A DNA stretch of 64,000 nucleotides from Gluconobacter cerevisiae (GTDB taxonomy: Bacteria; Pseudomonadota; Alphaproteobacteria; Acetobacterales; Acetobacteraceae). This document shows, piece after piece, positions 28,811-37,753 of the stretch (the first letter of the stretch is position 1; each line of letters begins with the position of its first letter). The position numbers and the translations under genes are program-made. The stretch spans positions 266,465 to 330,464 of the forward strand of contig NZ_JABCQO010000003.1 of the NCBI RefSeq assembly GCF_015244675.1, in the 5' to 3' direction. The notes under the pieces were generated by a model. That model did no database searches. It was not told the origin of the DNA and saw only the letters and a program-made list of their open reading frames with translations.

Positions 28811-31540
28811 TCAGGTGGCTTTCCAGTCAGAAAGCCGTTTGGTGAGTTCCAATCTAAACTTCTCATCTTCGCAGCAGTCGATCGCATCTGTGAGCAGCGT
28901 CGTAGCCGTATCGGGATCTGTAGGACGTAATATATCGGCCTTAGCGGCGAAAAAGGTCGCCCGATACTTTGACGGCATGGACATCGCTAGCCCCTTATCG
29001 ATAAGATCAAGGGCACCCGGGTCTCCTGTGCCTCTTGCCGATTCAGCACGACGAAGGTACCAAAATGAGCCGCGTTGACGCTCGGGGATCTCATCAAGGA
29101 TCCCACCAGCTCGTGCCGGATCGCCATCCATCAGCGCCGCATCGGCGTAGTGCACCGAGGCAAATGGGGACACCCGACGAAGTGCCACAAAGAATGATAG
29201 CGCCCGCTTGATCTCTGCTTTCGCTTCGGCTGCCTTCCCCAAACGAACGAGCATCTTCGCTGCGGCAATGCAGATACGCCCTACGGCAACGCGCTCGTCA
29301 TCGTCCTCGGACGATGACGGGTCGCCGAGGTTAATCTCCTCAAAGATCTCAAGGAATAATTCGGGTTGACTGTAAGCCCAGTCGGGTCCGAAAGCTGCAA
29401 ACGCGCGGACGGGCTGCGACTCCCCTGACCATGTTGCGGCTTTGATCATCTGGGCCATGAACACGCCGTATCGGTTTGTCATTTCACGGCTAAACTGTTG
29501 AAGATGCCCACGGCGCATAGTCGCGAGTAACTCTATTAGCGTACTGATTTGCACGGAGCCTGGCTCCGATTGTTCCGCCTCAATGATATTGAACAGCAGT
29601 GTTTTTGCACGGTCAGATTCGTCGGTGAGCAACCGAGCCAGTTGTAGCATGGACGGGTAGGCAACCGGATCGTTCTCGATTAGCTTCTCGAAGCTCGCCT
29701 TTGCTTCCTGCACTCTGCCTAGCTTCAACAGCGACTTTGCCCGGTGATGCCGGATGGTTGTGAGACTTGGAGATGACGACCCCACTCGCCGCTCAAGATG
29801 GTCGAAAGTCGGCATACGGCCTTCGAGTTCATGCTTCGCGGCCTGCTTTTCGCCTCGATCGCGCATGTTGCGGTAGCTGATTTCAATCGCTTCCACTACA
29901 CTGAGCACCCATTCGCGCTCCGGGCCGTTGACAGAGCCTTCCGCATCAGTTGCTGGATCCCCGATCAGTTCCGGATTGAGATCGCAGGGAGCGGCGCTGT
30001 GTAAATACGCGTAGCGTAGTATCCCCGCTTCAGGTCGCTCGGTGAGCAGCCGCGTGAGGAGCGCACTGTGACGGCGCGCCACGCGCACGAAATCGACTTT
30101 TTTCGGATCAATGGCGGCGCGCAGTAGCTTTTCCAATTTTGCGCGCAGGTCTTGTTCTGCGATTGGAATTTCTGTGCTCAACGCCTTGGCGGAGGCATAG
30201 ACAATGTCATGCAGACGTTCGGTTCCTTCTTGACTGCGCATGAGAAATGCCCAGCGCTCCAAGTCAATAATGCCGCTCTTGCCCATGATACGCTTGGCGA
30301 GCAAGGAATCGAGGGTCGCGGAACCGGCCCACAGGAACGGAGCAAGACGGGAGCCGAGCACGGCAAGATTGCGGCGAACAATCCGCTGCGCAACCGTCTG
30401 CCTACGGTCGTCAATCGCAGACGGTAGGTAAGCGCATTCCTCCACGAGCTCTTCCCATGCGACCTGCTCGTCCCTAACTAAGCCGTTGAGTATCCGGAGC
30501 AGCAACGGATGGGCGCCCACGGCATCGAAAACCTCCTTTAGGACGGTCGACGGACACGGCGTCGGTGCGCCGGCCGACAATACCTCTTTCGCGTCAATTT
30601 CAGAGAGCTCCTCCAGCTTCAGCGGATCGGCGCCCCAGGCGACCTGGGACGTGAGTAGGACGTTGGAGGCTGGCCCGCACTTTGCTGCTAGGGCATCAAG
30701 ATCAAGGTCGACGGTGACGTTATCGAGAACCACTAGTGCACTCTGCGTCCGGAGGATGCCAATTACATTAAGTTTGTAGCCATTACTTCGGACGTCGAAG
30801 GCATCGAGCTCAATTGCGTCCTTTAGGTCGGCAGCATCGACCCATATAATCTGCTCGTATTGATCTCGAACAGCGTGTGCCACCGCGCAAGTCAACTCGG
30901 TCTTTCCGATCCCGCCCATCCCGGAGATCACGACGCAACGGTCGTTGTCCAACCTACCCTTGACCGCGTCGATTTCATCTTTACGACCGCAGAACGCCCT
31001 ATCGAGGTCGGGGACCCTCTGACTTGCCGCGTACTGCTCATTTATACGACGCAGATTGGGCAGAATTGGTGCGATACGCTCTATGATTACATCGTCAAGG
31101 AGGCACTCCTTGACGATGTAATCGGCAATATCCTGCCCCGCATAAACGTCGATCGTCACTCCGAGTGCCAGATACCTCGCTCTGCGCTTGCTTTGCCGAG
31201 TGCGGGCCGTCGGACCGGCATGGCGCGTGCTAAAGATTCGCCAATGACGGATATGGGGAGCAGCACGTCGCAGATGTCGGATGTCATGCCGAAGCTTCGC
31301 CTCCGTAGAGTTGAAGAAATCCTTGTCAGAACTCGCCTCGGACGCGCTACCGTCCGGCCATAGTGCATCCAGTGCCCCCGATACAGGCGCTCCCTGTAGG
31401 TTGAGTCCGTTGGCCTGCACGGTCGCGCCAGCCATTTTGTCCCAGATAGGCTTGAGCAGCTTTTCCAAACTTGCACCGCTTACGCCTTGTAGATCCTCTA
31501 GCAGATCCCGCACGAAACGTCTGTGAAGCTCGTCGTTCAA
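28811..31540 (-). CDS. STAND NTPase with nuclease-like N-terminus and TPR-like C-terminus (Avs-like)
   Basis: A 909-residue signalling ATPase. The N-terminal 150 residues contain an acidic, PD-(D/E)XK-like pattern (SGALDALWPDGSASEASSDK), tentatively an effector nuclease. The NB-ARC core has Walker A SGMGGIGKTE (about 206-215), a hydrophobic Walker B ending LVVLDNV and sensor-like SNVLLTSQ. From about residue 550 on, the sequence is made of helical pairs resembling TPR repeats (KSLLKLGRVQEAKASFEKLI; AAKMLVRLGKAAEAKAEIKR). In prokaryotic STAND defences the repeats sense a phage protein and oligomerisation activates the effector. The start is TTG 31540, with GGAGG five bases upstream. It is monocistronic. 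Confidence 0.72.
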   Translation of the reverse strand: MNDELHRRFVRDLLEDLQGVSGASLEKLLKPIWDKMAGATVQANGLNLQGAPVSGALDALWPDGSASEASSDKDFFNSTEAKLRHDIRHLRRAAPHIRHWRIFSTRHAGPTARTRQSKRRARYLALGVTIDVYAGQDIADYIVKECLLDDVIIERIAPILPNLRRINEQYAASQRVPDLDRAFCGRKDEIDAVKGRLDNDRCVVISGMGGIGKTELTCAVAHAVRDQYEQIIWVDAADLKDAIELDAFDVRSNGYKLNVIGILRTQSALVVLDNVTVDLDLDALAAKCGPASNVLLTSQVAWGADPLKLEELSEIDAKEVLSAGAPTPCPSTVLKEVFDAVGAHPLLLRILNGLVRDEQVAWEELVEECAYLPSAIDDRRQTVAQRIVRRNLAVLGSRLAPFLWAGSATLDSLLAKRIMGKSGIIDLERWAFLMRSQEGTERLHDIVYASAKALSTEIPIAEQDLRAKLEKLLRAAIDPKKVDFVRVARRHSALLTRLLTERPEAGILRYAYLHSAAPCDLNPELIGDPATDAEGSVNGPEREWVLSVVEAIEISYRNMRDRGEKQAAKHELEGRMPTFDHLERRVGSSSPSLTTIRHHRAKSLLKLGRVQEAKASFEKLIENDPVAYPSMLQLARLLTDESDRAKTLLFNIIEAEQSEPGSVQISTLIELLATMRRGHLQQFSREMTNRYGVFMAQMIKAATWSGESQPVRAFAAFGPDWAYSQPELFLEIFEEINLGDPSSSEDDDERVAVGRICIAAAKMLVRLGKAAEAKAEIKRALSFFVALRRVSPFASVHYADAALMDGDPARAGGILDEIPERQRGSFWYLRRAESARGTGDPGALDLIDKGLAMSMPSKYRATFFAAKADILRPTDPDTATTLLTDAIDCCEDEKFRLELTKRLSDWKAT

Positions 31541-32256
31541 GATGCCCTCCAAATCGTTCAAATCTTCTTGTCGCCGCTTCGTGCGAGTGTGTCTGAAGAA
31601 GATTACCTCGCCAAGCTTTCAAGCCAAGGCTTAGTTTTTGCTGGCCCGCGCACGACAGCAGGCCAGCCAGTCACCAGATCGGAGACGGCCTCTCTACCTA
31701 ACTTGAGGAGGGTGACGGGAAAACGCTCGGAAGCCCGCTTCGGCCAGGAGCTGTCCTTCATTGGTCCAATCGTAAATGGCGCGACTTAGTCCCGATCTCG
31801 AGGATTGATCCAAGTGAGGGTTAAGTCCGCTATTGGAGAAGGCAATGGGGCAGCACAACGGCCGGGTTTGGCGCGAAGCTGTCGCGAAGATCGTTCATAT
31901 GAACTTCCGATCGGCTGATCATCCTGCCCAATAGCAGACGTTCCGCTTTCCTGAAGGGTTTCGGGCGCCGCGAGGCGTACGAAAGTCTGGGAAGACCGAA
32001 CCCGCGACACCGGGACTCAGTTATGGGGAATTTGCAACTGGCGCCGCCCCGGGGGAGAGCCTGAGCCAGAACATACAGGTGCGTTTGTGGAACTGGAACG
32101 GGTTTTTATGACCGGATCTGCATGACGCGATGACAGAATTTGCGGTGCAGACAGCGATTTTCCCGGCTTTTCCGGTGATGCTTACAGGAGCCCCGGTTTG
32201 CCGGAGCGGAGCCACTCCGACATCGGGATCGGTCATGCTGTAATCTCTGCGGGCTG
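31541..32256. other. Gap between the STAND gene and the IS91 transposase
   Basis: About 700 bp without a credible gene. The part nearest 32256 is GC-rich and probably belongs to the terminal non-coding end of the IS91-type element; the exact end could not be placed. Confidence 0.4.
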
Positions 32257-33447
32257 TCATGGTGATCCCCCGGCCGGAGCAGTCGCCCGGGGTGGCCCTC
32301 GGGGCTGGCACCATCGGGGAAGGATCTGGATGACGACCATCGGACCACCACAGCATGGGCACGGCGGTGGCGTGACCGGTTCGGTTTCCGGGACTTCTGG
32401 CGCTGGTGTGGACATGACATTCAGCAGTTCCCGCACCCGGGCGAGGCTGGCCTTGCGGCTGGAACTGGCCAGCAGGCCATAATGGCGGATGCGATGAAAT
32501 CCCCGTGGCAGGACATGCAGCATGAAGCGGCGGATGAACTCATCCGTGGCGAGTGTCATGACCTGCTGCTGGTGGGCCGTGTCCCGCCGGTAGTCCTTGT
32601 AGCGGAACGTCACGCCGTTTTCGTTGAACGCCAGGAGGCGGCGGTTCGAGATGGCGACACGGTGGGTATAGCGTGACAGATAGGCCAGCACCGCTTTTGG
32701 ACCGGCAAACGGGGGCTTGGCGTAGACGACCCAGCGCCTGCTGCGCACAGGGGCCAGATACCGCAGGAAGGCACGGCGGTCTGCCAAAGGGGCAAGTTGC
32801 CCCCGGAAGACCAGCCGATCGGCGTCGAAAAGTGCCAGCAGCCGGGTCAGGAACAGGCGGCGGAACAGCTTGCCCAGCACCCGGACGGGCAGCAGGAAGG
32901 CCGGGCGTGACGAGATCCAGCGCCGGCCATCGGGCGAGAGACCGCCACCCGGCACGATCATGTGCACATGGGGATGGTGGGTCAGCGCCGAACCCCAGCT
33001 GTGCAGCACGGCGGTGATGCCGATGCGGGCACCCAGATGCCGGGGATCGGCGGCGATCGTCATCATCGTCTCCGAGGCGGCCTGGAACAGCAGGGCGTAG
33101 AGAACGGCCTTGTTCTGGAGCGCGATGTGGGCGATCCGCGCAGGCAGGGTGAAGACGACATGGAAATACCCGACCGGCAGCAGATCGGCCTCCCGCTCGG
33201 CCAGCCATGTCCGCGCGGCGTTCCCCTGACAGCGCGGACAATGACGGTTGCGACAGCTGTTATAGGCGATCCGCCAGTGTCCACAGTCCCCGCAGGCCGC
33301 GACATGACCACCAAGGGCCGCCGTGCGACAATGTTCGATCGCCGACATGACCTTGAGCTGCTGCAGGGGGAGACGGCCGGCATGGGCTGACCGCCAGGCA
33401 GGACCGGCAGCCCGAAAGATGTCCCCCAGTGCGAGGGAGGCGGACAT
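32257..33447 (-). CDS. IS91-family HUH transposase
   Basis: A 396-residue Y1/Y2-type rolling-circle transposase. Seen are the N-terminal zinc site (CGDCGHWRIAYNSCRNRHCP), the HUH motif in THHPHVHMIVPGGG, and the tyrosine region VLAYLSRYTHRVAISNRRLL. It nicks and joins single DNA strands during transposition. It starts at an ATG 19 bp after the recombinase gene ends, so the two are co-transcribed. The reading frame is complete. Confidence 0.92.
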   Translation of the reverse strand: MSASLALGDIFRAAGPAWRSAHAGRLPLQQLKVMSAIEHCRTAALGGHVAACGDCGHWRIAYNSCRNRHCPRCQGNAARTWLAEREADLLPVGYFHVVFTLPARIAHIALQNKAVLYALLFQAASETMMTIAADPRHLGARIGITAVLHSWGSALTHHPHVHMIVPGGGLSPDGRRWISSRPAFLLPVRVLGKLFRRLFLTRLLALFDADRLVFRGQLAPLADRRAFLRYLAPVRSRRWVVYAKPPFAGPKAVLAYLSRYTHRVAISNRRLLAFNENGVTFRYKDYRRDTAHQQQVMTLATDEFIRRFMLHVLPRGFHRIRHYGLLASSSRKASLARVRELLNVMSTPAPEVPETEPVTPPPCPCCGGPMVVIQILPRWCQPRGPPRATAPAGGSP

Positions 33448-33466
33448 GACCGCCCCTGCTCCGGGA

Positions 33467-34378
33467 TCAGCCGTCGGGCCTTGCCTGCGCCGTCGTCAGC
33501 ATGCCCAGCCTGTCGAGCGGACTGATGACGGCCCGCACGGTCCGTGTCGCAACTTTTGTATAAAGGGCCGTGGTCTCCAGGCGGGAATGACCCAGCAGAA
33601 CCTGGATCACGCGGACATCAACACCATCCTCAAGCAGGTGCGTGGCAAAGCTGTGCCGCAGGGTATGAGGCCCCACACGTCTGGTGATCGAAGCAGCCCG
33701 CGCGGCATCGACAACCACACGATGGAGCTGCCGTGTGCTGATGGGCCTCATGGTGTCCTGGCCGGGAAAAAGCCAGCCACCGGAATGCATCACGCCCTGC
33801 TGGCGTCCGGCCTTCCACCACTCCCGCAGCAGGGGCAGAAGGTCTGCCGGAAGCATGGCGTTGCGATATCGTCCCCCTTTGCCCCGTTCGACCCTGAGCA
33901 GCATGCGCTCGCTGTCGATATCGCTGATCTTGAGAGCGGCGACCTCGGCCACCCGCAGGCCTGCCCCATAGGCGACCGACAGGGCGGCCTGATGCTTGAG
34001 GCATACGGTCGCGTTGAGCAACCGGGCAACTTCATCACGGCTCAGCACGACGGGCAGGTTGCGGGGCTGCGCTACCCGGACCAGCCTGCGTGCAAGGTCG
34101 GGGCGGTCGAGCGTCTGGGTGAAGAAAAACCGCAGCGCCGACACGATGGCATTCATGGTCGGTGTCGGCATGCCAGCCGCGTTCTGCGCAATCTGAAACT
34201 GGCGCACATCCTCGACTGTTGCCGTGTGGGGTGAGCGGCCCAGAAACGTGGCGAAACGGCCGACATCGCGAAGGTAATTGCGTTGCGTCTCCCGGGAGAA
34301 CCGCCGCACCGCCATGTCATCAAGCAGGCGCTGGCGAAGGGGACTGATTGCAGCAATGCACAGGGACTCTGTCATCAT
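33467..34378 (-). CDS. Tyrosine recombinase of the IS91-type element (XerC/D-like)
   Basis: A 303-residue recombinase with the complete R-H-R-H-Y set: AYGAGLRVAEVAALKISDID (Arg), HTLRHSFATHLL (His, Arg), LLGHSRLETTALYTKV (His, Tyr). The N-terminal SAM-like domain starts at RRFSRETQRNYLRDVGRFAT. It lies directly before the transposase and probably assists in resolving transposition intermediates. Confidence 0.9.
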   Translation of the reverse strand: MMTESLCIAAISPLRQRLLDDMAVRRFSRETQRNYLRDVGRFATFLGRSPHTATVEDVRQFQIAQNAAGMPTPTMNAIVSALRFFFTQTLDRPDLARRLVRVAQPRNLPVVLSRDEVARLLNATVCLKHQAALSVAYGAGLRVAEVAALKISDIDSERMLLRVERGKGGRYRNAMLPADLLPLLREWWKAGRQQGVMHSGGWLFPGQDTMRPISTRQLHRVVVDAARAASITRRVGPHTLRHSFATHLLEDGVDVRVIQVLLGHSRLETTALYTKVATRTVRAVISPLDRLGMLTTAQARPDG

Positions 34379-34545
34379 CCGGCTCCTTCTGGTGGGAAGA
34401 AGCCAGAGTGCTTGACCAGATCAGGACAGTTCCAAATAAAACAGATCGCTCACGCCGTGGTGACAGACCTGCACACCGCACCAATCCCGCGCAGCGGGTT
34501 CGTTCTCCCCCCCAAAGCTGACAAACTTCTCCTCTCCAGCGCCAG

Positions 34546-35394
34546 TCAGAACCTGGAGAGGAGAAGATTCCCCCGGCTACGCCCACGGCGCTCATACCCA
34601 CAGCGCCGCAGCACCGGAAAGACGTCCTGGGCCCACCGGCCATGCTCGGTGTCTTCCATGATGAGATGATCAGGCCACAACGTCGCTGGCGCCTCGCGAA
34701 AAAACGGCAGCAACGCCCGGTCTTCATAACCTTCGATGTCGATTTTCAGAACATGCACGGCCGTCACATCGCAGGCCTGCAGAATGTCCAGAAGCGGACG
34801 GATACGCACTGCGGCACCGTGCCCGGCACCGACCCGACCGCCGCCGAAATCCCCGTTCATCTGCACGAGCTGACCGGAGCCCTCCTGATCCCCGACGGCG
34901 ACACGTAAGAGATCGGCCTGCATCCCGTTCAGCCTCATATTGGTCGTCAGGCGCTCGAACAGCACCGGGTTCGGTTCAACGGCGATGACACGGGCTTCTC
35001 TCTGGGCGGCATAGAGCGAAAAGAACCCCATATTCGCGCCCACATCTACAAACGTGCCGCCTTTCGGCAGATGACGCCGCAGCCATTTCAGCTCGCGATG
35101 ATTGTAGCACGCGCCACACACCGCCGATTTTGCATCCGTCTGGTTGTCCTGCGGGTAAAACCGCACCTTCAACCCGAACAGGGTCGCATCGACAGGACCT
35201 GAGGAGCAGTCTCGTTTGAACCGTTCCATGAACGGCCGACGCAGACGGCTGTACCCCAAGGGAGTGTTGAAGAAGACTTTCCGGATCTTCTTCTGCGCCT
35301 CTGTCAGCGGATAGGATCCAAAAGACAGGACACGCGTAAGGCCGTATCCGTCCAGCACAATGTGCTCAGAAGACGGGTCTGAGTGTTCTGACAT
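34546..35394 (-). CDS. FkbM-family SAM-dependent methyltransferase
   Basis: A 282-residue protein. The FkbM domain begins at GTFVDVGANMGFFSLYAA (SAM site, about 112-129), followed by VIAVEPNPVLFERL, the VHVLKIDIEGYEDRAL motif and LIMEDTE near the end. FkbM enzymes O-methylate sugars, polyketides or lipids. No sugar or polyketide genes lie nearby. It looks intact and may be a cargo gene for surface sugar modification. Confidence 0.85.
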   Translation of the reverse strand: MSEHSDPSSEHIVLDGYGLTRVLSFGSYPLTEAQKKIRKVFFNTPLGYSRLRRPFMERFKRDCSSGPVDATLFGLKVRFYPQDNQTDAKSAVCGACYNHRELKWLRRHLPKGGTFVDVGANMGFFSLYAAQREARVIAVEPNPVLFERLTTNMRLNGMQADLLRVAVGDQEGSGQLVQMNGDFGGGRVGAGHGAAVRIRPLLDILQACDVTAVHVLKIDIEGYEDRALLPFFREAPATLWPDHLIMEDTEHGRWAQDVFPVLRRCGYERRGRSRGNLLLSRF

Positions 35395-35484
35395 AAGAGA
35401 TGATGACCGTATGGAAGGGAGTAACGGGGCTTCGATGAAGCAAACGGCAGGGTCAGGACGCGCTGTGTCCGACGGACCGTTCCG

Positions 35485-35727
35485 TCACAGCTTCCCGACC
35501 TCGCGACAAAGTTGGAGCAGGCTGCCCATCCGCTGTTGCAGCACGGCGCCGAGCACCATCACGCCCTCCAGCAGACGCGCGCCTTCCGTGTCCGCCCGCA
35601 GACTCTCGAGGCGCCCTTTGAGCAGCGCATGCTCGATCTCGATCAGACGCAGCACGTCATGCAGGCCAGCATGCAGGTCCTCGAGACCGGCTGGACGGGG
35701 TGGTGGCAACAGTGGATCTTCAGGCAT
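35485..35727 (-). CDS. Small hypothetical helical protein
   Basis: An 80-residue protein (MPEDPLLPPPRPAGLEDLHA) with a proline-rich start and helical remainder. No family is recognised. It is divergent from the CI-type repressor, from which it is separated by a 190-bp region carrying an inverted repeat, so it may be under repressor control. Confidence 0.45.
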   Translation of the reverse strand: MPEDPLLPPPRPAGLEDLHAGLHDVLRLIEIEHALLKGRLESLRADTEGARLLEGVMVLGAVLQQRMGSLLQLCREVGKL

Positions 35728-35844
35728 GACAATCCCTTGGACAAAAATGTCGGTTTCATGCGAGGATCTGACGATGACGAGTCACGGGCCACGCAACATT
35801 TCGATGCCAAGAAATACGGTTTTTCGACTTTCATATCAAGCGGA

Positions 35845-35876
35845 ATATCGTATTGATACCTCATTTCCGAATGAGG
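35845..35876. promoter_or_regulatory. Operator/promoter candidate upstream of the CI-type repressor
   Basis: A perfect 7-bp inverted repeat, CCTCATT (35859-35865) and AATGAGG (35870-35876), lies about 45 bp before the repressor ATG. Just before it, ATATCGTATTGATA (35845-35858) contains a -35-like TTGATA. A nearly identical ATATCCGTATTGA occurs at 36600-36612 before the next genes, so both may share a binding protein. Confidence 0.45.
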
Positions 35877-35918
35877 ACCCTCTGCGTGCCCCGACATTCC
35901 AGGCGAAAGCGTAAACTC

Positions 35919-36557
35919 ATGGACGACCAGATCCGCCTGATGCGCGAGCGCGGCGAGCGCCTCCGCGAAGCGGCGCAGAGTATTGGCATCACCCATGCCG
36001 CCAAGGCGGCGGGCGTGCCGTATACGACCCTGAGAGACTACATGAATGGCGGGGAGATGAAGTTCTCCGCCCTTGCGTCGCTGGCCCGGGTCTGCGGTGT
36101 GTCCCTGGACTGGATCGCCTTTGGCACGGCCGGCGGCTCACCCTCCGGGGCGACAACGGTCCAGACCACCTCGACCCGTCAGATCGTTGTGCCCTGGTAT
36201 GATCATCATGAAGACGGCCTGCGGATTGGCCGTGACTGGTTGCAGAGTGTCATTCCCCGAGACCTCACAGCTCTCTGCCTTATCAGCAATGCAGGGGATG
36301 CGATGGAGCCGACCCTGTCCTCGGGTGATCTGGTCATCGTGGACCGGAGCGTCACGACCGTGACGGGCAGCGCGCTCTATGCGCTGGAGAGTGCTGGCGC
36401 CATCCTGATCCGTCGCCTTGACCCCAAACTCGGTGGCGGGGTCCGAGTGATTGCTGACAATCATCGCTACCCGCCTCAGGACGTTGAGGCCGATCGCCTG
36501 GAGTGCTTCAAACTGCTCGGCGAAGTGGTCTGGATCGGCGGCGTGCCTCATCCCTGA
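35919..36557 (+). CDS. CI/LexA-type repressor with a degenerate S24 peptidase domain
   Basis: A 212-residue phage-type repressor. The N-terminal helix-turn-helix is THAAKAAGVPYTTLRDYMNG; the C-terminal S24 domain is complete in outline (LISNAGDAMEPTLSSGDLVI, ESAGAILIRRLD). The nucleophile position of the usual GDSMEP motif is alanine, and the usual catalytic lysine before RRLD reads as arginine, so self-cleavage is not expected. It probably controls island genes without direct response to RecA. The ATG at 35919 is preferred to an upstream frame extension lacking homology. Confidence 0.8.
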   Translation: MDDQIRLMRERGERLREAAQSIGITHAAKAAGVPYTTLRDYMNGGEMKFSALASLARVCGVSLDWIAFGTAGGSPSGATTVQTTSTRQIVVPWYDHHEDGLRIGRDWLQSVIPRDLTALCLISNAGDAMEPTLSSGDLVIVDRSVTTVTGSALYALESAGAILIRRLDPKLGGGVRVIADNHRYPPQDVEADRLECFKLLGEVVWIGGVPHP

Positions 36558-36608
36558 GGCGCTCACGATATACGGGAACCTGTTTGAATAAATAGGCGCA
36601 TATCCGTA

Positions 36609-36637
36609 TTGACGACACACGGGAAATCGTAGATCAT
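36609..36637 (+). promoter_or_regulatory. Promoter candidate for the small membrane protein genes
   Basis: TTGACG (36609-36614), a 17-bp spacer and GATCAT (36632-36637) form a sigma70-like promoter. The -35 overlaps the ATATCCGTATTGA motif shared with the region upstream of the repressor gene, so repressor control is likely. Confidence 0.45.
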
Positions 36638-36770
36638 CTGACTTGTTGAGTTCATCGTGTGTGCAGGGCTGTCCTGCCACACAGGAACTGCAAGGAGCTG
36701 GCGATGATGTCTTTGTCCCGTTGTGTCTTCCGGTCTGGCCCCTGTTCCTGCCTGTCAGGGGGCGCCTGAC

Positions 36771-36947
36771 ATGGTCGTCTCCACCCTTCTTGTGCTGATC
36801 GTTCTTCTCCTGCTGGTGCTGGCGCTCGGATCGTCGGTCAGGCTGTTCGCGTGGCTGAAGGCGCGCGACATCCTGCCTCCTGCGGCGCTGATGCTGGGTA
36901 CGGCGTTGGTGATCCGGGTCGTCTTCCACGCCCACTGGGGGAGATAA
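36771..36947 (+). CDS. Small membrane protein
   Basis: A 58-residue protein starting MVVSTLLVLIVLLLLVLALG. There is one strong transmembrane helix at residues 2-21 and a second hydrophobic stretch near 38-50. A GGGGG run lies about ten bases before the ATG. It has no recognised family. The next gene starts six bp after its stop. Confidence 0.5.
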   Translation: MVVSTLLVLIVLLLLVLALGSSVRLFAWLKARDILPPAALMLGTALVIRVVFHAHWGR

Positions 36948-36953
36948 GCGCTC

Positions 36954-37250
36954 ATGACGTCTTCAACAGACGGTCTGTACAGCGAGGCGACCGAAGCAAA
37001 ACGCGCGGCCCGTCTGGCTGACTATCTCGAAGAATACGGGGCTGAGGAAGACGAGACACGGCTTCTGCTGAGATATGTCTCGTGGTTCGGAGCGGGTGCC
37101 TGTCTTTTGTGCGGCATCGCCCTGGCTCTGCCCTGGCATCCGCTCTTTGCGTTCATTCTGGGCATGAGCTGTTGGACGGCTCCGCGAGAACCGTTTCTCC
37201 GGAAACTGAAAGCTGCTGAAGACCGCCGCAGGCTTCGCGGGCTGGACTGA
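36954..37250 (+). CDS. Small membrane protein
   Basis: A 98-residue protein with a charged N-terminal 40 residues (EATEAKRAARLADYLEEYGA) followed by two hydrophobic segments (about 43-60 and 63-78) and a basic C-terminus. No family is recognised. It is six bp behind the preceding small membrane gene and probably shares its transcript. Confidence 0.5.
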   Translation: MTSSTDGLYSEATEAKRAARLADYLEEYGAEEDETRLLLRYVSWFGAGACLLCGIALALPWHPLFAFILGMSCWTAPREPFLRKLKAAEDRRRLRGLD

Positions 37251-37338
37251 GACGGTCCGTTCGTTTTTCGGCAGGTCGCCCGCTTTTTTCTAATTCTCCC
37301 GTCATCGACTGTTTTGCAAAAACAGCAAAGGATCCCGC

Positions 37339-37737
37339 ATGTCTGCACGTCTTCTCAGAACCCTGGCCGTCACATTGTCTCTCACCGGACTGGTCGCCCT
37401 GACAGGCTGTGCCTCGGAAGGGAACGAAGCTCTTAAAAACGAGACCAGCGCCTCCATTGATCAGAAGATCCATGATGGTGTGACCACCAAGGACCAGATT
37501 CGGGCGCTGTTCGGAGATCCGCGCGAAAGCACGTTCACTGATAGCGGTCATGAACAGTGGCGCTATGCGTTTACCAATGCCTCGTCTGACGCTGCCAACT
37601 TCATTCCGCTCTATGGCGACCTGCATCAGGGCACTCATGGCACGGAAAAGACACTGACCGTAATCTTCAGCGGCGATGTCGTCTGGCACCACACCATGAA
37701 TTCTTCTGCCGTCAAAACCGGCAGCGGGCTGTTCTGA
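37339..37737 (+). CDS. Lipoprotein with a BamE/SmpA-like domain
   Basis: A 132-residue lipoprotein: the signal ends at the lipobox LTGC (cysteine 24), then a short domain with IHDGVTTKDQIRALFGDPRE and QWRYAFTNASSD, the pattern of the SmpA/OmlA (BamE) fold. It should be anchored in a membrane facing the periplasm. Chromosomal BamE is usually encoded elsewhere, so this is an accessory copy; phage and plasmid versions are common. A hairpin terminator follows. Confidence 0.7.
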   Translation: MSARLLRTLAVTLSLTGLVALTGCASEGNEALKNETSASIDQKIHDGVTTKDQIRALFGDPRESTFTDSGHEQWRYAFTNASSDAANFIPLYGDLHQGTHGTEKTLTVIFSGDVVWHHTMNSSAVKTGSGLF

Positions 37738-37753
37738 GGTTACAGAAGAAAGT

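Larger units (their letters stand above)
32257..34378 (-). mobile_element. IS91-type element with associated tyrosine recombinase (minimum extent)
   Basis: Two adjacent minus-strand genes, a tyrosine recombinase followed by an HUH transposase, form the known arrangement of a branch of IS91-type rolling-circle elements. Both reading frames are intact. Such elements have no inverted repeats and make no target duplication, so the ends must lie in the flanking 31.6-32.25 kb and 34.38-34.55 kb stretches. Confidence 0.8.

Noticed and set aside
31523..31789. 88-codon plus-strand frame before the STAND gene
   Set aside because: It overlaps the start of the STAND gene and has no good start signal.
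33467..34378. The IS91-associated recombinase as a third island integrase
   Set aside because: It is directly coupled to the transposase gene and lacks the DUF4102 domain and nearby att copies.
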